Shown here: positions 1 through 7,361 of the stretch, piece by piece
Position numbering within the stretch: position 1 is the first letter of the stretch
Layout: each line of letters begins with the position of its first letter
NCBI RefSeq assembly: GCF_029911635.1
Contig: NZ_JARYTI010000006.1
Span: 62,001 to 126,000, forward strand
Direction: 5' to 3'
Length of the DNA: 64,000 nt
DNA from: Sphingomonas sp. AR_OL41
Lineage (GTDB): Bacteria; Pseudomonadota; Alphaproteobacteria; Sphingomonadales; Sphingomonadaceae
Notes under the pieces: generated by a model
Seen by the model: only the letters and a program-made list of their open reading frames with translations
What the model was told of the DNA's origin: nothing
Databases searched by the model: none
Program-made: the position numbers and the translations under genes

Positions 1-1
1 C

Positions 2-97
2 GCCGGTGAGACCGATCACACGCTGACCACGCCGAGCGCCAACGTCACCGTCTCGGCCGGGCACATCTCCACCTTGGGGACGATCACCTGGTCATGA
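2..97 (+). CDS. Baseplate J-like phage protein, C-terminal end only
   Basis: An open frame enters from the left edge and stops with TGA at 95-97, giving about 31 residues that end in GTITWS. Its position just before a YmfQ-type gene, and its ATGA overlap with that gene (next start at 94), fit the baseplate J (Mu gp47) protein that normally precedes gp48 in Mu-like phages. The assignment rests on gene order more than on the short sequence. Confidence 0.55.
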   Translation, partial: AGETDHTLTTPSANVTVSAGHISTLGTITWS

Positions 98-699
98 TGA
101 GCTTCAGCGCCTCGCAATATGCCGGCCAGCTCCAGGCGTTGCTGCCCACGGGGCCGGCTTGGCCGCGCGAGGCCGACGCGATGCTGACCAGGCTGTTGTG
201 CGGCTTGGCGGCCGAGTTCGGCCGGCTCGATGCGCGCGCGCACCAACTGCTCGAGGAAACCGACCCACGCACCGCGTACGAGTTGCTCGGCCAGTGGGAG
301 AATGTGCTTGGGCTGCCCGATCCTTGCACCGCGATGGCGACGTCCGTCGCGGCGCGCCAGGCGGCGTGCTGGCGCAAGCTCGCCTTCCAGGCGGGGCAGA
401 CGCCGGCCTTCTACATCGCCTTGGCCGCGTCGATCGGCTTCGAGATCGAGATCCACGAGTTCGACCCCGACGTCGACGACTATGACGGCTCTCTCACGGC
501 GCTGATCGCCGGCGGCAAATATCGCTTCGTATGGCGCGTCCATGTGCTGAACGCCGGCGACTACAGCGTCGCGCGCATCGGTGACCCGATCGGCACGCGC
601 TTGGTCGACGGCGCCGGCGGCGCGGTCGATCTGGAATGCATCCTGCACGCCGCCAAGCCGGCCCACACCCACGTCATCCTCACCTATCCGGAGACCTAA
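94..699 (+). CDS. YmfQ/DUF2313 family phage tail protein (Mu gp48-like)
   Basis: This 201-residue protein has the N-terminal pattern of the YmfQ/DUF2313 family: an early LLPTGPAWPRE segment, a helical region, then an ELLGQWENVLGLPDPC segment. Family members belong to the baseplate region of Mu-like contractile tails and are encoded directly after baseplate protein J. The start overlaps the preceding stop by four bases (ATGA), which indicates translational coupling. The next gene starts three bases after its stop. The length is normal for the family. The structural role is inferred from family membership. Confidence 0.8.
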   Translation: MMSFSASQYAGQLQALLPTGPAWPREADAMLTRLLCGLAAEFGRLDARAHQLLEETDPRTAYELLGQWENVLGLPDPCTAMATSVAARQAACWRKLAFQAGQTPAFYIALAASIGFEIEIHEFDPDVDDYDGSLTALIAGGKYRFVWRVHVLNAGDYSVARIGDPIGTRLVDGAGGAVDLECILHAAKPAHTHVILTYPET

Positions 700-702
700 G
701 CC

Positions 703-1185
703 ATGCGTCGCGTCAGCAGTTCAGGGGCCACAGTCGATGGCATGTTCAAGGCGTCGCCGGCACCGGCGACCCAGCTCGACGCCGCATGGCACAATGCGGT
801 GCAGGAAGAAATCTGCAAGGTAATCGAGGACGCCACCGGCGGCGACGCGGTGCTCGATCCCGGCAACAACGGCCAGCTGCTCGCCGCGATCGGCACGATG
901 ATTTCGACCGCCTTGGCGACAACGAATTCCCGCAAGCGCGGTCGCTATGTCGGTACGATCGCGGTGACCCAGGTCATCCCCATCACGTTCGACACGCCTT
1001 TTCCGGACGGCACCGAATATGCCCTGGTCTACGGCGACCTCAATCTCGGCGGCTCGGCATCGCGCGACAACTGGATGCAGACCTACGGCAAAAGCGAGGG
1101 CGGCTTCTATGCCCTGGTCCAGGGCACCGTGACGGGCGGCTCTAACACGCTCGATGGCTTCGACTGGATCGCCGAGGCGATCTGA
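703..1185 (+). CDS. Phage tail-fibre-like protein
   Basis: This 160-residue protein sits directly downstream of the gp48-like gene, where Mu-like phages encode tail fibres. Its N-terminal half, with LDAAWHNAVQEEICKVIED followed by a DPGNNGQLLAAI segment, resembles the conserved start of many phage tail-fibre or collar proteins. The C-terminal half is rich in Gly, Thr and aromatic residues and probably forms a small beta domain. It is short for a complete receptor-binding fibre, so it may be a trimmed fibre or an adaptor. No tail-fibre assembly chaperone gene follows. The receptor cannot be predicted. Confidence 0.6.
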   Translation: MRRVSSSGATVDGMFKASPAPATQLDAAWHNAVQEEICKVIEDATGGDAVLDPGNNGQLLAAIGTMISTALATTNSRKRGRYVGTIAVTQVIPITFDTPFPDGTEYALVYGDLNLGGSASRDNWMQTYGKSEGGFYALVQGTVTGGSNTLDGFDWIAEAI

Positions 1186-1196
1186 TTTCAGCGGCA

Positions 1197-1323
1197 CTCC
1201 CCGGCCGCACGATAACGGGGAGGGCTTGGGGCGTTGGTACCGCCCTTTCGCCGCAGGCTAGCACCTGCACCTCGGTGGCGGCGCGCCACCACGTCGATCT
1301 CCCCGGCCGCTACCGGCAGGGAG
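1197..1323 (+). other. Chain of five potential hairpins in phage intergenic DNA
   Basis: The 159-base gap between the tail-fibre and methylase genes contains five successive inverted repeats: CTCCCCG/CGGGGAG (1197-1203, 1216-1222), GGGCG/CGCCC (1229-1233, 1241-1245), GCAGG/CCTGC (1253-1257, 1264-1268), GGTGGCG/CGCCACC (1274-1280, 1284-1290) and CTCCC/GGGAG (1299-1303, 1319-1323). A 12-base direct repeat, CTCCCCGGCCGC, occurs at 1197 and 1299. It could be a terminator, a processed RNA or a leader that controls the methylase. No T-tract follows any stem. Confidence 0.4.
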
Positions 1324-1344
1324 GTGTTTGAGTGAAATGAGTTA

Positions 1345-2154
1345 ATGGAGACCTATCAGCTCACCGAAGTGCAGCCGGTCCGCCCTGTGGCGGGTTATAT
1401 CGGCGGCAAGCGCAACCTCAGCGCGCGCCTGGTCGCGAAGATCGATGCGATCGACCACCATATCTACGCCGAGCCGTTCGTCGGCATGGGCGGCGTTTTC
1501 TTCCGTCGCCGGCGTCGGCCAAGGGTCGAAGTCATCAACGACATCTCGACCGACGTGACGACGCTGTTTCGCATCCTGCAGCGCCACTATCAGGCGTTTC
1601 TCGACACGCTTAAATGGCAGCTGTCGAGCAGGGCCGACTTCGAGCGGCTCATGCGCGTCGACCCCTCGACCCTCACTGATCTGGAGCGTTCAGCGCGCTT
1701 TCTCTACCTCCAAAAGACGGCGTTCGGCGGCAAGGTCGTTGGGCGCACCTATGGCATCGATCGCGACAACGGCAGCCGATTCAACCTGACCAAGCTGGCG
1801 CCGTTGCTGGAGGACGTGCACGACCGCTTGGCGCCGGTGACGATCGAGCGGCTAGACTGGCGGACGTTCCTCGCCCGCTACGATCGCCCGGGGACGCTGT
1901 TCTACCTCGACCCGCCCTATTGGGGCTGCACAGACGACTATGGCGCCGACGTCTTCTCAGAGGGCGATTTCGAGGCTCTTAGAGATGCCTTAGCGGCCAT
2001 CCAGGGGCGCTTCATTCTGTCGATCAACGATGTGCCCGAGATCCGCGCTTTGTTCGCCGAGTTCACGATCGAGCCGGTCGACCTGAACTATCGCATCAGC
2101 GGCAAGGTGACGGCGGCGCGCGAGCTGATCATCAGCGGCGGAGTTGGACAGTGA
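1345..2154 (+). CDS. D12-class DNA N6-adenine methyltransferase (phage)
   Basis: This 269-residue protein transfers a methyl group from S-adenosylmethionine to adenine N6 in a specific DNA sequence. It has the D12/Dam-class layout: an N-terminal GYIGGKRNL segment with the GGK motif (about residue 20), a PFVGMGGVFF segment, and the catalytic DPPY motif in LFYLDPPYWG (about residue 190). The target sequence cannot be read from the protein. Its place near the phage right end parallels the modification gene mom of phage Mu, so protection of phage DNA from host restriction is a likely role. No restriction partner is present. The start codon lacks a strong Shine-Dalgarno sequence. Confidence 0.85.
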   Translation: METYQLTEVQPVRPVAGYIGGKRNLSARLVAKIDAIDHHIYAEPFVGMGGVFFRRRRRPRVEVINDISTDVTTLFRILQRHYQAFLDTLKWQLSSRADFERLMRVDPSTLTDLERSARFLYLQKTAFGGKVVGRTYGIDRDNGSRFNLTKLAPLLEDVHDRLAPVTIERLDWRTFLARYDRPGTLFYLDPPYWGCTDDYGADVFSEGDFEALRDALAAIQGRFILSINDVPEIRALFAEFTIEPVDLNYRISGKVTAARELIISGGVGQ

Positions 2155-2480
2155 GCCCAGAGATGCAACGCATGCTCGCCGAGCGCAATGCGCGAGAGCA
2201 GCCACCGGCGCCGGCTAGGGAGAAGGATGATCCGATCCTCGCGAAGATCGAGCAGATGGCGCCCTTCGTGGACGAGGGCTGGGCGCCTGGTATGCCCGGC
2301 CAGCCCGTGCGGCCTTCCACTATGATGGGCATCAGGTATTGCGCCGTGGTGACCTCGCCCGACGCAGGCGCGGCTGACGCCGCCTTTCAGATGGCGCTGC
2401 GGTGGCTCAACACCGCTCGCCGCCGTTGGCGGGCAGGATATTGCGCTAACCCCTTCGGCGAGCCGGTGCGGCGGCGCTGA
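2151..2480 (+). CDS. Hypothetical phage protein after the methylase
   Basis: This 109-residue protein starts with GTG inside the methylase stop (GTGA, four-base overlap), so it is probably translationally coupled. I do not recognise the family. The N-terminal 35 residues are charged and helical (MQRMLAERNAREQ), followed by a Pro/Gly segment. The C-terminal half has ALRWLNTARRRWRAGY and ends in a basic RRR. Its 3' end overlaps the extended minus-strand phosphatase frame by 35 bases (2446-2480). It is the last phage gene before the proposed right end. Confidence 0.5.
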   Translation: MSPEMQRMLAERNAREQPPAPAREKDDPILAKIEQMAPFVDEGWAPGMPGQPVRPSTMMGIRYCAVVTSPDAGAADAAFQMALRWLNTARRRWRAGYCANPFGEPVRRR

Positions 2481-3267
2481 CGCGGTTGCGGAGTGCTCCA
2501 GAATGTCCTGTCAAAGACTCTAAGACCTTTTGTCCCGCTACAGCCACCCCACCCGCTTCCTGGAGGAACAGCACGCCCGGGGCATGGTCCCAAACCAACG
2601 TCCGCCAATAGAGCGCGAAGTGGCGCGCGCCGGTCACGACCAGCGGATATTCGTCTCCGGCGCAGCGCCGGGTCTCCACTGCTTCGCCCACCATGCCGGT
2701 CAGCCGCGCAATACGGGCTCCGAAGGCGGGCGGCTGCGCGAAACTGCTGACGATCCCCGACAGCGCGGACAAGCCCGGCGAACCAGCGACCTGCGCAATC
2801 CGCATGCCATTGATATAGGCCCCCGCCCCGCGCTCGGCGGCTGCGAGGCGATCATCGAAGGGATCGAGGATGCACGATGCGATGATCTCGCCGTCTTCGA
2901 GCAGCGCCGCCATCAGCGCGAACGGGCGGCGACCGGCAGCGTAATTGCCCGTGCCGTCGATCGGGTCGACGATCCACACCGCGCCGCGATCAAGGTCGCG
3001 CAGCAGCGACGGATCACGCGCGCATGCTTCCTCTCCGATGAAGCGGGCATCGGGCCGGATCGCCGCAAGCCCGCGCGCGATGATCGCTTCGGCCTCGTGA
3101 TCGGCGATCGTGACGAGGTCGCCCGGCGATTTCTCATCGATATCGGCATCGGCGAGCCGCTGAAAACGCGGCATCACCGCCTCGGCGGCGGCTGCGCGCA
3201 GCACCGCGCCAATCGCATCGGGCAAGGCCGTCTGCCGACGGCCGGATGAAATATTCTCTACTGCCAT
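2446..3267 (-). CDS. Inositol-monophosphatase-family protein with a phage-derived C-terminus
   Basis: The first about 241 residues form an inositol-monophosphatase-family phosphatase with the metal-binding motifs IGEEAC, VDPIDGTGNYAAG and WDHAPG. These enzymes remove phosphate from inositol phosphates, histidinol phosphate or similar small substrates. After EAGGVA the usual ending of about 25 residues is replaced by 32 unrelated residues (VAGQKVLESLTGHSGALRNR, then a basic end). The switch coincides with the proposed prophage right end at 2542/2543, so this tail appears to be read from phage DNA. The WDHAPG active-site segment is intact, so activity may survive. The substrate is uncertain; HisN-type histidinol phosphatase is one option. 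Confidence 0.8.
   Translation of the reverse strand: MAVENISSGRRQTALPDAIGAVLRAAAAEAVMPRFQRLADADIDEKSPGDLVTIADHEAEAIIARGLAAIRPDARFIGEEACARDPSLLRDLDRGAVWIVDPIDGTGNYAAGRRPFALMAALLEDGEIIASCILDPFDDRLAAAERGAGAYINGMRIAQVAGSPGLSALSGIVSSFAQPPAFGARIARLTGMVGEAVETRRCAGDEYPLVVTGARHFALYWRTLVWDHAPGVLFLQEAGGVAVAGQKVLESLTGHSGALRNRVSAAAPARRRG
2496..2542 (-). repeat. Proposed transposase-binding right end of the Mu-like prophage
   Basis: Read on the minus strand from 2542, the sequence begins TGTAGCGGGACAAAAGGTC. A second GGACA motif lies 27 bases further in, within TTTGACAGGACATTCTGG. This 47-base stretch is clearly more AT-rich than its surroundings and starts with the TG dinucleotide of Mu-type ends. Mu ends carry several imperfect transposase sites, and these two GGACA-containing motifs could be such sites. 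On this reading the host flank starts GCCAC at 2543-2547, which would be the 5-bp target duplication. Confidence 0.5.
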
Positions 3268-3497
3268 GACATGACGCCTATCAGCGATCGAGTGCGTGAG
3301 CGATCTTCTTGCGCGGTGCTAGCCATTTCGGCGTCGGTTGACCGCCTGCCGACGCGGGCTTAGCTTCGGCCGTCATGCTGAAGGCGGGCGCGGAGGAATC
3401 TAAGTACCGTGCCCGAATTTACATCAACCACATCAATATATTGCATTATGTGGACCGCTTGCGATCGGCTCGCGTCCACGTCACGAGGAGAGTCAGG

Positions 3498-3974
3498 ATG
3501 AGCGTCGCCTTCCGTCGCGAAAGCGATGAAGAGCATCTCGAGCCGAAGTTCGAACTCCCGCTGCCGCCGGGGCCGAATCTGGTCACCCGGCGCGGGCTCG
3601 CGCAGATCGAGGCGCGCGCCGACGACTTCGAAGCCGCCTATGCCGCTGCGTCCGATGACGAAGCACGCAAGCTCGTGCAGCGCGAGCGTCGTTACTGGAA
3701 CACACGCCGCGCGACCGCGATCGTCGCGCCACCCCCGCCGCCCGGCGAGGTAGCGTTCGGCGCGCGGATCGATTTTCTGCTCAACGGCAAGCCGCGCCGC
3801 GTCGATCTCGTCGGAAGCGACGAGGCGGCCCCGGCCGAAAACCGCATCCCCTTCACCGCGCCGCTCGCCCGGGCGATGATGGGCGCCGAGGTAGGCGACG
3901 TGCTGGAATTCAACGGCGATGAAGACGCGATCGAGATCGTCGCGGTCGCCGCCATCCCGGAGGAAGAAGCCTGA
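3498..3974 (+). CDS. GreA/GreB-family transcription elongation factor
   Basis: This 158-residue protein resembles GreA/GreB-family proteins, which bind RNA polymerase and promote transcript cleavage in stalled complexes. Residues about 30-75 form the charged helical hairpin region ([16 protein letters not shown] to [14 protein letters not shown]). Residues about 80-158 form the FKBP-like C-terminal domain, with VDLVGSDEA and [17 protein letters not shown] chose the ATG at 3498, preceded by GAGGAG at 3485-3490, over an earlier in-frame ATG at 3375 that would add 41 residues unlike the family. Its stop overlaps the proposed start of the next gene. Confidence 0.8.
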   Translation: MSVAFRRESDEEHLEPKFELPLPPGPNLVTRRGLAQIEARADDFEAAYAAASDDEARKLVQRERRYWNTRRATAIVAPPPPPGEVAFGARIDFLLNGKPRRVDLVGSDEAAPAENRIPFTAPLARAMMGAEVGDVLEFNGDEDAIEIVAVAAIPEEEA

Positions 3975-4438
3975 GCGACCTGACGCCGATCCGCATCCTC
4001 GTCGATGCCGATGCCTGCCCGGTGAAAGACGAAATCTACAAGGTCGCGTTCCGCCACGAGGTACCGGTGACGATCGTCAGCAACGCGATCATCCGCATTC
4101 CGGCGCATCCGCTGGTCACCCGAGCGATCGTCAGCGACGCCTTCGACGCCGCCGACGACTGGATCGTGGAACGCGCCGATGCCCGCGCCATCGTCGTCAC
4201 CGGCGACATCCTGCTCGCCGACCGCTGCCTCAAACTCGGCGCGACGGTGATCGCGCCGACCGGCAAGCCCTTCACGACGAGTTCGATCGGCGCAGCGATC
4301 GCGACCCGCGCGATCATGGCCGATCTGCGCGCCGGCGGCGACGTGGTCGGCGGCCCGGCACCCTTTGCCAAGACCGACCGCTCGCGCTTTCTCTCCGCGC
4401 TCGACGTCGTGCTGGTGAAGCTGAAGCGTGCGGCCTAA
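3971..4438 (+). CDS. YaiI/YqxD (DUF188) family protein, apparent CTG start
   Basis: This is a DUF188 protein of the PIN-like nuclease type. The conserved N-terminus [20 protein letters not shown] is partly encoded upstream of the first GTG (4022), so that GTG cannot be the true start. The frame upstream to a stop at 3920 contains no ATG, GTG or TTG. The best start is CTG at 3971, overlapping the preceding TGA (CTGA), with GGAGGAAG at 3959-3966. It gives [20 protein letters not shown] and 155 residues, normal for the family. A frameshift or sequencing error removing an ATG is the alternative. The cellular role of the family is not settled. Confidence 0.8.
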   Translation: MSDLTPIRILVDADACPVKDEIYKVAFRHEVPVTIVSNAIIRIPAHPLVTRAIVSDAFDAADDWIVERADARAIVVTGDILLADRCLKLGATVIAPTGKPFTTSSIGAAIATRAIMADLRAGGDVVGGPAPFAKTDRSRFLSALDVVLVKLKRAA

Positions 4439-4447
4439 GGACGCCAC

Positions 4448-4630
4448 ATGAGCAACGAACGCTTCGAACGCCACCGCCAGCCCTGGACCCCTGACGAAAT
4501 CCAGAAGCTCCATACCCTCGCCAAGAAGGGCATGGCGCTGAAGGCAATCGCCAAGGCACTGAAGCGCAGCGAAGAATCGACGCGGGACCGCGCCAAGGCG
4601 GACAGCCTGACGATCGCCAAGCTGCGTTAG
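4448..4630 (+). CDS. Small helical protein, possible SANT/HTH-like
   Basis: This 60-residue basic protein begins nine bases after the preceding stop, so it probably shares a transcript with the Gre-like and DUF188 genes. The segment PWTPDEIQKLHTLAKKGM, followed by AIAKALKRSEESTRDRAK, resembles a Myb/SANT or resolvase-type helix-turn-helix, in which a WT-containing helix precedes a recognition helix. A DNA-binding role is inferred only. Its stop overlaps the end of the convergent astB by four bases. Confidence 0.6.
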   Translation: MSNERFERHRQPWTPDEIQKLHTLAKKGMALKAIAKALKRSEESTRDRAKADSLTIAKLR

Positions 4631-5916
4631 AGCAGTTCGTCCAGCCCCACGCCTTCGAGCAAGGCGTAGCGCGCGGTGCGACATTGCGCCCATAGGTCTG
4701 GCGAGCCGAGGTCGCTAAGCGCGACTTGCTCTGGCCATTGCATCTCGACGATCCGTTCGATCAGGTCGCAGCGTGCCTCATCGAGCAGGAAGCGTGGATC
4801 GATCGCGGAATAGGCCGCGTCGTCGACCGCCACCCGCAGGCGCAGGCACGCAGGCCCTCCCCCGTTGCGCATCGACTCGCGGACGTCGATCACCTCGACC
4901 CGGGCGATCGGCCCGTTGCCGCCGACCAGCTCGGACAGCCACGACCAGACACGCGGATTGTCGCGCACCTCGCCCGGTGCGATCAGCGCCACACCGCCCT
5001 CAGGCAGCGTCACGAGCTGTGAATTGAACAGATACGAGCTGACCGCGTCGGACAGGCTGACGCGATCGGCCGGTGCTTCGACGATCGCCAGACCGGGGAC
5101 ACGCGCCCGCAAGGCATCGTAGAAAGTCGACGGCTCGGCAAAGGCCTGCTCGTGGGTGAACAGGATCGTTTCGTTGGCCACCGCGACGACGTCGTTGTGA
5201 AACGCCCCGGCCTGGATCGCCGCGTCGCTCTGCTGCACGAACAGCGTCATGGCCGGGTCGAGACCGTGGCGCCGCGCGATCGCCTCGCTCGCGGTGCGCG
5301 ACTGGCGTGCGGGGAAGCCGCCGGCTTGCGGCACGCCGTAGACGAATATCTCGACTCCGCGCTCACCATGACGCGGCGCCAATCGCATATGGTTGGCGGC
5401 ACCTTCGTCGCCAAGCCGCGCCGGCAGCGCGGGATGGACGGCGAAGTGGCGGGAATTGCCGAAGGCCAGCGCCAGCAGCCGGAAAGTCTCGTCCTGCTCG
5501 ATGCTGCGATGCAGGTTGGTCGCTAGGTTGGCGACGGAGAGGTGGCACCGCGCGTCCCAGCTGTCGGGCGCCGGCGAAACGGTCGCGGCATTCGCGGTCC
5601 ACATCGCCGAAGCGGAACAGGCGTTGGCAAACAGCACCGGGTCGGAGCGAAACGCGGCGGCGCAGACCGCATCGTCGTCACCGGCGAAGCCGACCGCGCG
5701 CAGGAAGCCGGCCGCGGGACGATCGTGCGGCGGCAGGAAGCCCTGCGTCAGCCCCAGGCCGATCAATCGACGCATCTTGCCCAGCCCTTGCAGCGCCGCC
5801 GCGCGCGGTCGCGCGATGGCCCCGGCATTGTTGGTTGCAGCGAGATTGCCGAACGACAATCCGGCATAATTGTGGGTGGGGCCGATCAGGCCGTCGAAAT
5901 TGATTTCGCGCATCAT
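4627..5916 (-). CDS. astB: N-succinylarginine dihydrolase
   Basis: AstB hydrolyses N2-succinylarginine to N2-succinylornithine, releasing ammonia and CO2, in the arginine succinyltransferase pathway of arginine catabolism. The protein has about 429 residues, close to the family's 440. It opens with REINFDGLIGPTHNYAGLS, the conserved start of the family, and keeps the NNAGAIARPRAAALQG segment and the FHNDVVAVANE active-site segment. I chose the start at 5916 (ATGATG), because the frame continuing to 6015 adds a tail not seen in the family. No other ast gene is in the window, so the rest of the pathway must be encoded elsewhere. Confidence 0.9.
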   Translation of the reverse strand: MMREINFDGLIGPTHNYAGLSFGNLAATNNAGAIARPRAAALQGLGKMRRLIGLGLTQGFLPPHDRPAAGFLRAVGFAGDDDAVCAAAFRSDPVLFANACSASAMWTANAATVSPAPDSWDARCHLSVANLATNLHRSIEQDETFRLLALAFGNSRHFAVHPALPARLGDEGAANHMRLAPRHGERGVEIFVYGVPQAGGFPARQSRTASEAIARRHGLDPAMTLFVQQSDAAIQAGAFHNDVVAVANETILFTHEQAFAEPSTFYDALRARVPGLAIVEAPADRVSLSDAVSSYLFNSQLVTLPEGGVALIAPGEVRDNPRVWSWLSELVGGNGPIARVEVIDVRESMRNGGGPACLRLRVAVDDAAYSAIDPRFLLDEARCDLIERIVEMQWPEQVALSDLGSPDLWAQCRTARYALLEGVGLDELL

Positions 5917-6029
5917 CGCGCCGCCATGCCACAGCCCGCGGCGCGGGAGAACCGCCAGCCTGCCCGGCCGTCGCGTGACATTGTTTGCGACAAATCGAAT
6001 CTTGGCATACCGCACTGCAACAGGAATAG

Positions 6030-6078
6030 CCCCCCGGCTGGCTTGACCGGTTGATTTTGATCAGGAACCACCGGGGGG
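6030..6078. repeat. Inverted repeat in the astB / RND operon divergent region
   Basis: CCCCCCGG at 6030-6037 and CCGGGGGG at 6071-6078 form a perfect 8-bp inverted repeat with a 33-base spacer, between the divergent starts of astB (5916) and the RND operon (6141). It could be a regulator-binding site or a leader hairpin. No TetR- or MarR-type regulator gene is adjacent, so the partner is unknown. Confidence 0.4.
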
Positions 6079-6140
6079 TGGCGACGTTTGTGACGGTTGC
6101 GTGCCGATCGTCCATCGCACAATGGGGTAGGCCTGAAGCG

Positions 6141-7355
6141 ATGGAAAAGATGATGACGTCACGCCTGCCCGGAACATTGCTGCCCGCGTTGCTCATCGCC
6201 GCGACGCTGGCGGGTTGCGGCGCTGGCAGCGGCAAGGGAAAGGGCGGGAAAGGCGAGAGCGGACCGACCGAGGTCGGTTACATCGTCGTCCAGCAAACCA
6301 GCGTCGCGGTCGTCACCGAGTTGAGCGGTCGGACGAGCGCCTATCAGACATCGGAGGTCCGTCCGCAGGTCAGCGGCATCATCCGCCGCCGCCTGTTCGT
6401 CGAGGGTTCGCTCGTCCACAAGGGCCAGACGCTCTACGAAATCGATCCCAGCCTGTACCGCGCCGCGACCAGCCAGGCCGCCGCCAACCTTGCCAGCGCG
6501 CAGGCGAACGCCGAGGCAACGCGGGTCAAGGCCGAGCGTTACAAGCCGCTGGCCGACATGGACGCGGTGGCCAAGCAGGACTATACCGATGCCGCGGCGC
6601 AGGCGCGTCAGGCCGCCGCAGCCGTGACGCAGAACCGTGCAGCACTGCAGACCGCGCGCATCAATCTCAACTTCACCCGGGTGCCGGCGCCGATCACCGG
6701 TCGCATCGGCCGCTCGCTGTTCACCGAGGGGGCACTCGTGACGGCCGGCCAGGCCGACCCGCTGACCAACATCCAGCGGCTCGACCCGATCTATGTCGAT
6801 ATCCAGCAATCGAGCGCCGATCTGCTGGCGCTGCGGCGCGCGCTCGCCTCTGGCGGTTCGGCGCCAACCACCGCCGTCGTCCGGCTCAAGCTCGAGGATG
6901 GCAGCGACTATGGCGTGACCGGAACCGTTGAGTTCACCGAGGCGATGGTGGACGCCACGACGGGCACGGTCACGCTGCGCGCGCGCTTCGCGAACCCCAA
7001 TGGGCTCTTGCTTCCGGGCATGTTCGTCCGGGCGAGTTTCGCGCAATCGCTCGACACGAGCGCCTATCTCGTGCCGCAAGTCGCGGTGTCGCGTGATCCC
7101 AAGGGCAACGCCACGGTCTTCATTGTCGGCCCGGGCAACAAGGCCGTGCCGCGCACCGTCACGACGAGCCGGGTCCAGGGCACCAACTGGATCGTCACGT
7201 CCGGGCTCAACCCCGGCGACAAGGTCATCACCGAGGGCATCGGCCGTCTCAAGCCGAACGACCCCGTGAAGCCGGTCCCCGCCGGCTCGCCACAACGGAT
7301 CGATCCCACCGGCGGCGGCAGCGACAAGGGACGCGCTGGCGGCACCCGGAGCTAA
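6141..7355 (+). CDS. RND efflux periplasmic adaptor (AcrA/MexA type)
   Basis: The 404-residue protein is the membrane-fusion subunit linking an RND pump to its outer-membrane channel. It begins with a lipoprotein signal (LLPALLIAATLAGCG, lipobox LAGC). A barrel-sandwich/lipoyl half follows (VRPQVSGIIRRRLFVEGS), then an alpha-hairpin of about 60 residues (QAAANLASAQANAEATR), the second lipoyl half (VPAPITGRIGRS), and a beta-barrel and membrane-proximal domain (GLLLPGMFVRASF). The start at 6141 is favoured because the earlier in-frame start adds a non-signal extension; ATG codons at 6150 and 6153 are also possible. The pump gene follows after six bases. Confidence 0.9.
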   Translation: MEKMMTSRLPGTLLPALLIAATLAGCGAGSGKGKGGKGESGPTEVGYIVVQQTSVAVVTELSGRTSAYQTSEVRPQVSGIIRRRLFVEGSLVHKGQTLYEIDPSLYRAATSQAAANLASAQANAEATRVKAERYKPLADMDAVAKQDYTDAAAQARQAAAAVTQNRAALQTARINLNFTRVPAPITGRIGRSLFTEGALVTAGQADPLTNIQRLDPIYVDIQQSSADLLALRRALASGGSAPTTAVVRLKLEDGSDYGVTGTVEFTEAMVDATTGTVTLRARFANPNGLLLPGMFVRASFAQSLDTSAYLVPQVAVSRDPKGNATVFIVGPGNKAVPRTVTTSRVQGTNWIVTSGLNPGDKVITEGIGRLKPNDPVKPVPAGSPQRIDPTGGGSDKGRAGGTRS

Positions 7356-7361
7356 CCCGGT

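Larger units (their letters stand above)
1..2542 (+). mobile_element. Right end of a Mu-like transposable prophage
   Basis: Consecutive plus-strand genes for baseplate J (tail end only), a YmfQ/gp48-like protein, a tail-fibre-like protein, a D12 adenine methylase and an unknown protein match the late end of Mu-like phages, where tail genes are followed by a DNA-modification gene near the right end. The proposed phage end is the CA at 2541-2542. Reading inward on the minus strand it starts TGTAGCGGGACA, so the element would end in the TG...CA typical of Mu-type transposition. Host homology (inositol monophosphatase) begins immediately after, at 2543. The left end and most of the phage lie outside the window, so completeness cannot be judged. 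Confidence 0.75.
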
